Shown here: piece by piece, positions 1-5,105 of the stretch | Position numbering within the stretch: the stretch's first letter is position 1 | Layout: the number at the start of each line of letters is the position of its first letter | Source: Candidatus Nomurabacteria bacterium | GTDB taxonomy: Bacteria > Patescibacteriota > Minisyncoccia > Phycocordibacterales > Phycocordibacteraceae | DNA length: 9,135 nucleotides | Direction: 5' to 3' | Assembly (NCBI GenBank): GCA_943355045.1 | Contig: CALRDY010000022.1 | Coordinates: 1 to 9,135, forward strand | Program-made: the position numbers and the translations under genes | Notes under the pieces: model-generated | Told to the model about the DNA's origin: nothing | Database searches by the model: none | What the model saw: the letters and a program-made list of their open reading frames with translations, nothing else

Positions 1-80
1 TTCTCGCGTCTCCTCCCCCCACCCCTCCGCCGCGAAGCGGAAAAAGAAATGGAAAGGAAATTTTTGGTTTTGCTTCGCCG
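1..80. repeat. Left copy of an 80-bp inverted repeat
   Basis: This sequence reads as the reverse complement of 1792-1871 with a single mismatch (G29 against T1843). It contains a C-rich run, a short self-complementary ccgcgaagcgg and an A-rich part. Matching stops abruptly after position 80, while at the other end it runs into the window edge, so the true repeat may be longer. The two copies bracket the three-gene cassette. It could be the terminal repeat of a mobile unit or a genome-wide interspersed intergenic repeat; one window cannot decide. Confidence 0.9.
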
Positions 81-439
81 TTTCAGTCTCCGAAAAGAGC
101 ATCATTATTTTATCATCTTTTGATTGCTCTTTTCTCCGCCCTCACGGCGACCGAGGCGCCCTGCTATCCGAGCTTTGTGCTAACTCTAACCTCCGCGAAC
201 CACACACAACCGCCTTCGCATAGCCCGCTCGCATTCGCTCGCGCTGGCTGCTTCGGCGTTGTGTGCGTTCGCTCGGTGGCTTCGGGAGAGTGTGGTGGTA
301 ACTCAAAGAAATATGGATTGTGCTAGGCACAAACAAATCTGTATGTGCTTGCCCCACCCACCCAATCCGCGCACAACAACCCCCGCCGTTTTTAGGAAAA
401 ATTATAAAACGGCGAGGGTTGCTCCCTGCCGTTTCATAT
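81..439. other. Gene-free stretch with several hairpins
   Basis: I see no convincing gene here; short reading frames in it look random. It holds inverted repeats: a 10-bp perfect stem 92-101/125-134 (gaaaagagca with tgctcttttc), a stem 203-214/255-265 (cacacaaccgcc with ggcgttgtgtg, one bulged base) whose loop is rich in cgctcgc-like words, a 6-bp stem around 318-332, and the stem at 377-421 listed separately. None makes a tRNA or an RNA family that I recognise. Confidence 0.5.
377..421 (-). terminator. Hairpin just downstream of the membrane-protein cassette
   Basis: A 16-bp stem with one mismatch (377-392 with 406-421) and a 13-base AT-rich loop begins 19 bases past the stop codon of the last cassette gene. 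Its place fits an operon terminator on the minus strand, but no run of T follows it, so it is not a classical intrinsic terminator and may instead protect the mRNA end. Confidence 0.45.
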
Positions 440-739
440 TTACGAGAGATTACTCAAGAGAATAGGACCTCCTATCCAAACAACAATCCAGACCAGAATA
501 GCAAGCCATCCGAGATTGTTTGCTGTCTTCGCCTTTTTCGGCAAGCGTTTTTTCCAGCCGTAGTAGAAAATCGATGCCGATATAATAGGAGCTAGTAGAT
601 CAAGGATGAGAACATACCACCATACATTACCACTTAGTGGCGACTGATCCACCTGCCCCTCCGGAACCGCGGATTTTTCGTTGCGCATTACAAAAAACGC
701 AACGATGCCCGGGATGAGAGTAAATATCAAAAAATACAT
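440..739 (-). CDS. Small three-helix membrane protein, unknown function
   Basis: This 99-residue protein has three predicted membrane segments, about residues 2-18, 39-62 and 75-96, with a polar loop after the first (about 19-37) and a basic loop after the second (KKRLPKKAK). The first segment directly follows the initiator Met, so it is probably a signal anchor. I recognise no family. The start codon lies 4 bases after the stop of the upstream membrane-protein gene, so the two are almost surely co-transcribed and their products may work together in the membrane. No Shine-Dalgarno sequence is visible. Base composition is AT-richer than the pilus genes in the same window, which fits horizontal acquisition as part of the repeat-bracketed cassette. 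It ends 19 bases before a hairpin that may close the operon. Confidence 0.75.
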   Translation of the reverse strand: MYFLIFTLIPGIVAFFVMRNEKSAVPEGQVDQSPLSGNVWWYVLILDLLAPIISASIFYYGWKKRLPKKAKTANNLGWLAILVWIVVWIGGPILLSNLS

Positions 740-743
740 ATTT

Positions 744-1496
744 TTACTTTTTCGTTAAAAGTTTGAATAATGGGTGCGTATACACGCTTATTATATAACT
801 ATATGGATTATTTGTGAAATTGGGTGTTGTGGACAACAACTCCTGTTGTACTTTTTTGATAGGCTCGGGGTTATTCTTGACGATTTGCTCAAGGTCAGCA
901 TCGGATATAAATAAAGACGTGTCATAAACTTGGATAGCTGCTTTCCGTCCCTCTTTCGTCTTGACAAAGTCTGCAGGGTCCATGTTTGCTAACTCTTGAA
1001 TCGTTCCTGTGGCAAACGTTGCGAGTTCATTGCCCTGCACATCGACACCAAAGACTTTTGGATTAGCAAGAATCGCGGCGTGAGAAACAAAGACAACCAA
1101 AAAGATCAAGCCGGCAATCAGAACGCCGATGCGCGAATCTCCAGAGTTTTTGTGTGCGAATCCAAAATAAGAAGCTACACAAACCAGTGCTGTTAGAATT
1201 GTTACATAAATGAGCTGCGTCCCATGTGGAATAGCAAACATTAAGTAACCGAGCGCAACAGTGAGGCCGCCCCACCCGATGTAACTCCATGATTTTTCTT
1301 TGATGGTGACGAAACCCAGTGCAAATAAGCAGACGAAAGTTATCAAAGTGCTTATGCTCAATATTTTTTCCTGCGCAAAAAGTAAAAATAAAGCGGGCAG
1401 AAAAAATATGCCCGCGTAGACCATTAGCAGCCATGACGGGAATATCGCGGTTGATTGCCAGAGATTTTTATATTTTTGCGCAAAAATATCCAACAT
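744..1496 (-). CDS. Five-helix membrane protein with C-terminal soluble domain, unknown function
   Basis: The chosen ATG gives 250 residues; a TTG four codons upstream (1508) would add MILN but has no better signal. About the first 150 residues hold five hydrophobic segments (roughly residues 18-40, 44-64, 69-89, 93-111 and 122-146). The remaining ~100 residues are soluble and begin after a helix near ANPKVFGVDVQG. This tail is acidic and mixed in character (DPADFVKTKEGRKAA, then SDADLEQIVKNNPEPIKKVQ) and ends with a hydrophobic, aromatic stretch and LLTKK. I recognise no catalytic motif or family. It follows the XRE regulator gene by 24 bases and precedes the 99-residue gene by 4, so it is the middle gene of a three-gene operon. 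A membrane sensor, transporter accessory or defence effector are all possible; nothing in the sequence chooses between them. Confidence 0.75.
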   Translation of the reverse strand: MLDIFAQKYKNLWQSTAIFPSWLLMVYAGIFFLPALFLLFAQEKILSISTLITFVCLFALGFVTIKEKSWSYIGWGGLTVALGYLMFAIPHGTQLIYVTILTALVCVASYFGFAHKNSGDSRIGVLIAGLIFLVVFVSHAAILANPKVFGVDVQGNELATFATGTIQELANMDPADFVKTKEGRKAAIQVYDTSLFISDADLEQIVKNNPEPIKKVQQELLSTTPNFTNNPYSYIISVYTHPLFKLLTKK

Positions 1497-1520
1497 ATTC
1501 AATATCAAAATGATAACATA

Positions 1521-1730
1521 CTATTTCAAAAGTTTATCAACCGACACACCGAGTGCTTGCGCTAATCGTTCCAATTGCGAAATGGTGATATTTTTCTTTC
1601 CATTCTCAATTGCACTCATATAGCCCCTATCCATATCGAGCGCACGACAAATGTCGCCCTGCGACATTCCCTTACGAGTCCGTATTTTCTTGATGTTCTC
1701 TCCTAATTTCTGACTTATCAACATAATCAT
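1521..1730 (-). CDS. Short XRE/Cro-CI family helix-turn-helix regulator
   Basis: The 69-residue protein is essentially one HTH_3 domain: LGENIKKIRTRKGMSQGDIC begins helices 1-2, MDRGYMSAIENGKK is the recognition helix and turn, and ISQLERLAQALGVSVDKLLK gives helices 4-5. Its length matches single-domain regulators of restriction-modification (C proteins), toxin-antitoxin and prophage modules. It is the first gene of the minus-strand cassette and the two membrane-protein genes follow at once, so it probably controls its own operon. Two in-frame start codons exist, at 1730 and 1724; the second lies 9 bases after a TATTAT box, the spacing expected for a leaderless mRNA, and would give 67 residues. 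A 16-bp imperfect palindrome upstream is a candidate operator. The family call is secure, the target is inference. Confidence 0.9.
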   Translation of the reverse strand: MIMLISQKLGENIKKIRTRKGMSQGDICRALDMDRGYMSAIENGKKNITISQLERLAQALGVSVDKLLK

Positions 1731-1777
1731 AGCATAATAGATATTGCATTTCCAAACAATCTTGAACTATAGTACAA
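1731..1777 (-). promoter_or_regulatory. Candidate promoter and operator of the XRE cassette
   Basis: On the minus strand, TATTAT (1739-1734) lies just before the regulator start. Upstream is an imperfect palindrome, ttgaactatagtacaa at 1762-1777, in which 14 of 16 positions are symmetric and the centre ACTATAGT is perfect. That shape suits a dimeric XRE repressor controlling its own operon. A TTGTTT at 1759-1754 could act as a -35, but its spacing to TATTAT is short (14 bases). The functional assignment is inference. Confidence 0.4.
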
Positions 1778-1791
1778 TATAGCTATGACTA

Positions 1792-1871
1792 CGGCGAAGC
1801 AAAACCAAAAATTTCCTTTCCATTTCTTTTTCCGCTTCGCGGTGGAGGGGTGGGGGGAGGAGACGCGAGAA
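1792..1871. repeat. Right copy of the 80-bp inverted repeat
   Basis: It matches the reverse complement of 1-80 at 79 of 80 positions. Just beyond it, 1872-1890 (aaatgcaaggaaattttt) is nearly the reverse complement of 1806-1825 inside the repeat, so this end can also fold on itself. The bases before 1792 do not match the left copy, which marks a sharp inner edge. The reading frame that crosses the repeat resembles no protein. Confidence 0.9.
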
Positions 1872-2078
1872 AAATGCAAGGAAATTTTTTTGATCTTTGC
1901 TCCCGCGGCCGCAGGGAGCGGACGAGGCGCGCATCATTCTGCATCAGGATTCAATTCAAAATACATTCGAACTTCGTTCAATATACACCGCCAAAATTCG
2001 GAATCAGAAGAAACGGACAAAGCGGGGTCGTGCCTTCGGCGCGACCCCATTTCGGGTTCCAATGCAGACTTCCAATTT
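1872..2078. other. Structured intergenic region between repeat and tRNA
   Basis: No gene is seen. Elements present are: a GC-rich hairpin with stem gctccc (1899-1904) and gggagc (1914-1919) around gcggccgc; a small gaac-ttc-gttc hairpin at about 1969-1979; an outer inverted repeat 1988-2003/2069-2083 (ccgccaaaattcggaa with ttccaattttggcgg, one bulged base); and nested inside it the strong hairpin at 2024-2048. The right arm of the outer repeat includes the 3' CCA end of the tRNA. Confidence 0.55.
2024..2048 (-). terminator. Strong GC-rich hairpin downstream of tRNA-Ser
   Basis: Arms 2024-2034 and 2038-2048 pair over 11 positions (ten Watson-Crick, one G-T) around a three-base loop. On the minus strand it lies 30 bases past the tRNA 3' end, where a terminator of the LAGLIDADG/tRNA transcript is expected. 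Only a weak T run (GCTTTG) follows, so termination or 3'-end protection are both possible. Confidence 0.5.
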
Positions 2079-2170
2079 TGGCGGATGGGGAGGGATTCGA
2101 ACCCTCGAAGGGTTTTAACGCCCTTGCCACGTTAGCAGTGTGGTACTTTCGGCCACTCAGTCACCCATCC
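2079..2170 (-). tRNA. tRNA-Ser(GCT) with encoded CCA
   Basis: The reverse strand folds into a type II (long variable arm) tRNA. The acceptor stem is GGATGGG/CCCATCC (2164-2170 with 2083-2089), followed by discriminator G, typical of serine tRNAs, and genome-encoded CCA (2079-2081). The T arm is GAGGG-TTCGAAT-CCCTC. The anticodon loop CTGCTAA (2132-2138) carries GCT at 2134-2136, which reads AGC/AGU serine codons. The variable arm has a 5-bp stem AAGGG/CCCTT. The last anticodon-stem pair is an A-C mismatch. It lies 8 bases after the stop codon of the LAGLIDADG gene on the same strand, and its 3' end faces the AT-rich accessory segment. Confidence 0.96.
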
Positions 2171-2178
2171 TTATGTAA

Positions 2179-3180
2179 CTACTCTACTGTACTTTCGTAT
2201 CTTCTCAAATGTTTTGGATTATGACTACCTATGAGCGAGAAGTATCGCCTCATATCCTCGATTCGGTAGAGACGGATGTTGGTGCCGGCTATTCTCGGAT
2301 GAAATCCGGCTTTGTGTAGAAGATTGTGTACCGACTGCCGTAATGGTTTAGAAGCGCTAGCGAATGAAAGCTTCTTATAAGTGTATAACTTACCTTTCAT
2401 CTTATACCGATGGACGAAAATACATCCATCCGTATCAATAAGTCCTCGGAGGCACGCTATAGCAAATTTTTCATTATACTTGATCCATTCAGGAATATCG
2501 AACTGTTGTTTAACTTTGTTTCCTATGGGCAGTCCTAGTTCATGCAAATAGTGTACGAGTTCCTTTCTGGATACAACAATATCATTCACGGAATTTTTAG
2601 GTGAATGATAAATTTTCGGTTGTATTTTAAAAAGTTTCTTAATGAGTTTTGTTACGAAAGCAGCGTATTCCAAGTCATCAACATGATGAAGTGTGACTAC
2701 GATCTGGTATTCACTAATGCCACCATCGCCCATCATAATGCCAATGAACTCGGCGAGTTCAATGCTTTTCTTCGGCCTATGAACGCTCTTTGATTCAAGA
2801 ATTGAATTCTTTTTGAATTTGCCCGTCGATTCCCACCAAAAACGCCATTGTTCTTTTCGGTGCTTCTCGTTACGAGGGATACAGCCGTATTTTTTGATGG
2901 TTGCGGTGGCTCCCATCCTGCTCGCTTTTGCGATGTGCGCATAGGCGTCGCGAATGAGTACGTCTTTAGGGATCGGAATACGCGTTCGTGCGGAGAGAGC
3001 GCGAACGGCAGTAAGCGACATAGAGAACTTTTCCCGCCGCCAATCGCGAATCGCCCGTTCGGAACGGTTGGAAGCGCGCGCCATTGCCTCGACAGTCAGT
3101 TTTTGATTGATGCTCTCTAAGAATGCCTTTTGTTTTCCGGAAGGGAATACGACTCTTTTATCTTTAAACGATTCGGCCAT
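2179..3180 (-). CDS. HTH-LAGLIDADG homing-endonuclease-like protein
   Basis: The 333-residue protein has two LAGLIDADG motifs, LAEFIGIMMGDGG (residues 142-154) and CLRGLIDTDGCIF (243-255), each keeping the acidic residue that binds catalytic metal. It therefore looks like a complete single-chain enzyme with two endonuclease half-domains. The first ~125 residues contain a helix-turn-helix (about 26-55, LTVEAMARASNRSERAIRDW) and a basic Gly/Trp-rich stretch (SRMGATATIKKYG, then QWRFWWESTG). No host intron or intein surrounds it, so it is free-standing. The alternative is a LAGLIDADG DNA-binding regulator. Composition is uneven: my hand count gives 35 of 60 G+C at 3001-3060 (N-terminal part) but 15 of 60 at 2581-2640 (endonuclease part). 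The ATG follows TGCTAGGAT by 6 bases. comF lies 32 bases upstream on the same strand and tRNA-Ser 8 bases downstream. Confidence 0.88.
   Translation of the reverse strand: MAESFKDKRVVFPSGKQKAFLESINQKLTVEAMARASNRSERAIRDWRREKFSMSLTAVRALSARTRIPIPKDVLIRDAYAHIAKASRMGATATIKKYGCIPRNEKHRKEQWRFWWESTGKFKKNSILESKSVHRPKKSIELAEFIGIMMGDGGISEYQIVVTLHHVDDLEYAAFVTKLIKKLFKIQPKIYHSPKNSVNDIVVSRKELVHYLHELGLPIGNKVKQQFDIPEWIKYNEKFAIACLRGLIDTDGCIFVHRYKMKGKLYTYKKLSFASASKPLRQSVHNLLHKAGFHPRIAGTNIRLYRIEDMRRYFSLIGSHNPKHLRRYESTVE
2181..2208 (-). promoter_or_regulatory. Possible tRNA-Ser promoter inside the end of the LAGLIDADG gene
   Basis: On the minus strand, TTGAGA (2208-2203) and TAGAGT (2186-2181) are 16 bases apart and the second box ends 10 bases before the tRNA 5' end. 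The match to a -35/-10 pair is moderate. It would let the tRNA be made independently of the upstream endonuclease gene. Confidence 0.3.
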
Positions 3181-3186
3181 GTCTCC

Positions 3187-3195
3187 ATCCTAGCA
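3187..3195 (-). promoter_or_regulatory. Extended -10-like box before the LAGLIDADG gene
   Basis: On the minus strand TGCTAGGAT ends 6 bases before the ATG. It has the TGn extension and a TAnnnT core. The distance predicts a transcript starting at or next to the start codon. No clear -35 is seen. Confidence 0.35.
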
Positions 3196-3212
3196 TTTCA
3201 AGTAGGCTACTT

Positions 3213-3830
3213 TTAATGAGCGAGGGCGAGCGGGACGATATGCTCGGCACCGGCTTCCCGCAGGGCATCGATGGCGGCTTGGAGGGTGGCGCCGGTGGTA
3301 AGGACGTCGTCGATGACTATATATAGGTATGCGGGGTCGGCGCGGCGCGTTGCTCTGAACGCGCCGCGCATGTTTTCTTCTCGGGTGGCGCGGGGGAGTG
3401 AGACTTGCGAGGCCGTCTCACGCGTGCGGACGAGAAGCGCGGAATCGACCGCGATGCCGAGTTCTTTCGTCGCGCGCCGCGCAACCTCTTCTACCTGATT
3501 GAATCCGCGTTCCCGGTGCCGCCCTTTCCCGAGCGGCACCGGCACGATGATGGGTTTCGTAAACCTGTCATCGGTATCGCGCAGGTATTCGCTGAGCGCG
3601 GCGGCGAGGAGTGTAAAAGCGTGTGCGCTGCCGTGATACTTCGCCTCGTGGATAGTTGCGCGCACGGAAGCGTCATTGAAAGGCAGGAGCATTACCGTCT
3701 CCGGCCTCGTGATGGGCACGAGCCGCGGCGTCACGAGCGCGAGAAAATCGTCGTCAGAGACGCTCCGCAGGATCAGTTCATCCGCGCGCGGCGGAAAGAG
3801 GAAATCGAGCCAGTGCCGCAGAGGCATCAT
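3213..3830 (-). CDS. comF: ComF-family phosphoribosyltransferase-like competence protein
   Basis: ComF proteins are cytosolic and needed for uptake of transforming DNA in competent bacteria; their phosphoribosyltransferase-type fold is clear but the reaction is not settled. Counting from the ATG at 3830 (205 residues), the ComF hallmark PVPLGKGRHRERGFNQ is at 97-112 and the PRPP-binding loop YIVIDDVLTTGATL at 170-183. The N-terminus still has the LDFLFPPR that normally leads into a four-cysteine zinc finger, but no cysteine follows: the finger is lost or degenerate. The frame stays open upstream to 3914, which would overlap pilM by 70 bases, so I reject that start; a second ATG lies at 3827. 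The gene is divergent from the pilus operon across 14 bases, and ComF beside pilus genes fits a DNA-uptake role. Confidence 0.93.
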   Translation of the reverse strand: MMPLRHWLDFLFPPRADELILRSVSDDDFLALVTPRLVPITRPETVMLLPFNDASVRATIHEAKYHGSAHAFTLLAAALSEYLRDTDDRFTKPIIVPVPLGKGRHRERGFNQVEEVARRATKELGIAVDSALLVRTRETASQVSLPRATREENMRGAFRATRRADPAYLYIVIDDVLTTGATLQAAIDALREAGAEHIVPLALAH

Positions 3831-3844
3831 GGTAGTATTATCGC
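3831..3844. promoter_or_regulatory. 14-bp divergent start region shared by comF and pilM
   Basis: Only 14 bases separate the two start codons. On the plus strand they read as TAGTAT/TATTAT-like boxes before pilM; on the minus strand the same bases give GATAAT 6 bases before comF. The two -10 elements therefore overlap and any -35 must lie inside the opposite gene, so polymerases should compete for the site. Boxes are read by eye. Confidence 0.4.
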
Positions 3845-4939
3845 ATGTCGTTTTTCGATTTTTTATCTGCGAAGAAGGAGGGTAGCGTCCTCGGCGTCGA
3901 CATCGGCTCTTCATCCCTCAAAGTCGTACAGCTGCGCAAGGAACATGGGCAAGCGATACTCGAGACCTATGGCGAGCTCTCGCTCGGCCCCTACGGCGGG
4001 GGAGAGATGGGGCAGGCGACGAACCTTTCCGCCGAGCAGATTACCGAGTCTCTGAAAGACCTGCTGCGCGAGGCGAAAGTGACGACTGCGAGCTGCGGTG
4101 TCTCGATACCGTTCGCGCGTTCTCTGCTCACGCTGGTCAATCTGCCGTACCGCGCCGATCCAACAGAACAGAAAACGGTCATCGAGCTCGAAGCGCGCAA
4201 ATACATACCCGTGCCCGTGAGCGAAGTGCAGCTCGATTGGTTCATCGTGCCTGCGGCGGAGCAGGCGCAGTTCGGCGAAGAGGGTTCTCCGGCCGCCGAC
4301 AGGAAGGGAACGGTCGAAGTGCTTCTCGTCGCGGTCCATAACGATGAGCTCACGAAGCTTCAGAGTGTCGTCGTCGGCGCGGGGCTCTCGGCGAGCTTCT
4401 ACGAGATCGAGATCTTCAGCACCATCCGAGCGGTGGTCGATGACCCGGTAAAGCCGGTCATGGTGATCGACATCGGCGCGGCCTCGACGAAGACGTATGT
4501 CATCGAGCGCGGCGTCGTGGCGCTCTCGCACTCCATCGGCACCGGCAGTCAGGACATCACGCGCGCCATCGCTATTTCCGGCAATGTCTCCATCGCCGCC
4601 GCCGAAGCGCTTAAGAAGGAAGAGGGTCTCGGGGACGGCGGCGCGCTCGGTTCGCCCGAGCTCGTCTTCTCGCGCATCTTCTCGGAAGTGCGGCGCGTCC
4701 TCATGCAGTATGAGACGGCGCATAAGAAAGCGATCGCCTCGATCATCCTCACGGGCGGCGGCGGCATCACGAAGGAGCTCAGCGCCTATGCGAAACGCAT
4801 CTTTTCGATCGATGTGCATATCGCTGACCCTTTCAAGAAGACTGAAGCGCCGGCGTTCATGCGGCCAGTCCTTGAAGAGATCGGTCCCGAGTTCGCGGTG
4901 GCCGTCGGCCTCGCGCTCCGGAAGCTCGACGAGGTCTAA
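3845..4939 (+). CDS. pilM: Type IV pilus assembly protein PilM, actin-like ATPase
   Basis: PilM is a cytoplasmic FtsA/actin-like protein that binds the N-terminal tail of PilN and links the inner-membrane alignment complex to the pilus motors. The 364 residues show the actin-fold nucleotide site: phosphate 1 loop GVDIGSSSLKVVQL (17-30), phosphate 2 VMVIDIGAASTKTYVI (205-220) and adenosine loop IILTGGGGI (300-308), plus ARKYIPVP (117-124) and the closing FAVAVGLALR (350-359), all usual for PilM. Length is normal. The start is the only ATG that keeps the short N-terminal MSFFDFLSAKK lead-in. No Shine-Dalgarno sequence is present and -10-like boxes lie immediately before the ATG. It is the first gene of the plus-strand pilus operon; its TAA sits inside the left arm of a 114-bp inverted repeat. 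Confidence 0.96.
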   Translation: MSFFDFLSAKKEGSVLGVDIGSSSLKVVQLRKEHGQAILETYGELSLGPYGGGEMGQATNLSAEQITESLKDLLREAKVTTASCGVSIPFARSLLTLVNLPYRADPTEQKTVIELEARKYIPVPVSEVQLDWFIVPAAEQAQFGEEGSPAADRKGTVEVLLVAVHNDELTKLQSVVVGAGLSASFYEIEIFSTIRAVVDDPVKPVMVIDIGAASTKTYVIERGVVALSHSIGTGSQDITRAIAISGNVSIAAAEALKKEEGLGDGGALGSPELVFSRIFSEVRRVLMQYETAHKKAIASIILTGGGGITKELSAYAKRIFSIDVHIADPFKKTEAPAFMRPVLEEIGPEFAVAVGLALRKLDEV

Positions 4940-5051
4940 CCCCGTACCACTTTCTTGGTCGTGCTGTTTGCGCAAAGCATGCACGCATGCGAAATACTAT
5001 GGCGCTTGTCCGATACAAAAGGCATCATCTTCAAGAAAGTGGTAAGGGGTT
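4938..5051. repeat. 114-bp palindromic element between pilM and pilN
   Basis: The ends aaccccgtaccactttctt (4938-4956) and aagaaagtggtaaggggtt (5033-5051) pair at 18 of 19 positions around a 76-base centre. The centre holds a 10-bp perfect palindrome tttgcgcaaa (4967-4976) and GCATGC twice, two bases apart (4977-4990). The left arm includes the last two bases of the pilM stop codon; the right arm runs into TTTT. It could be an attenuator between pilM and pilN, an mRNA-stabilising structure, or a small interspersed palindromic repeat. Confidence 0.8.
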
Positions 5052-5090
5052 TTGCACACCTGGCAGCACGTAGCTCTTGCGTAAGTGTCG

Positions 5091-5096
5091 TATACT
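5091..5096 (+). promoter_or_regulatory. -10-like box before pilN
   Basis: TATACT, in the context gtcgTATACT, ends 9 bases before the pilN ATG at 5106. It matches the -10 consensus at five of six positions and predicts a leaderless or nearly leaderless mRNA, giving pilN and later genes a promoter separate from pilM. Confidence 0.45.
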
Positions 5097-5105
5097 GAAA
5101 ACGAA

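Noticed and set aside
1785..2224. Plus-strand frames across the repeat and the tRNA
   Set aside because: They run through the inverted repeat, hairpins and the antisense of tRNA-Ser; the translations are low-information.
3831..3914. Upstream start for comF at 3914
   Set aside because: It would overlap pilM by 70 bases and add a basic tail before the conserved MPLRHWLDFLFPPR start; the ATG at 3830 has a -10-like box at the expected distance.
3405..4055. 216-codon plus-strand frame across comF and pilM
   Set aside because: It overlaps two well-supported genes in other frames and its product is compositionally biased with no motif.
3911..4984. 357-codon open frame on the minus strand opposite pilM
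   Set aside because: It is the complement of a clear pilM gene in GC-rich DNA, its translation is Arg/Asp/Glu-rich and shows no domain.
4977..4990. GCATGC-ac-GCATGC as a protein-binding site
   Set aside because: It lies inside the larger palindromic element and two short palindromes alone do not support an operator.
5085..5105. GTG start for pilN at 5085
   Set aside because: The extension is encoded by the TATACT box region; the ATG at 5106 is 9 bases after that box, like the other genes here.
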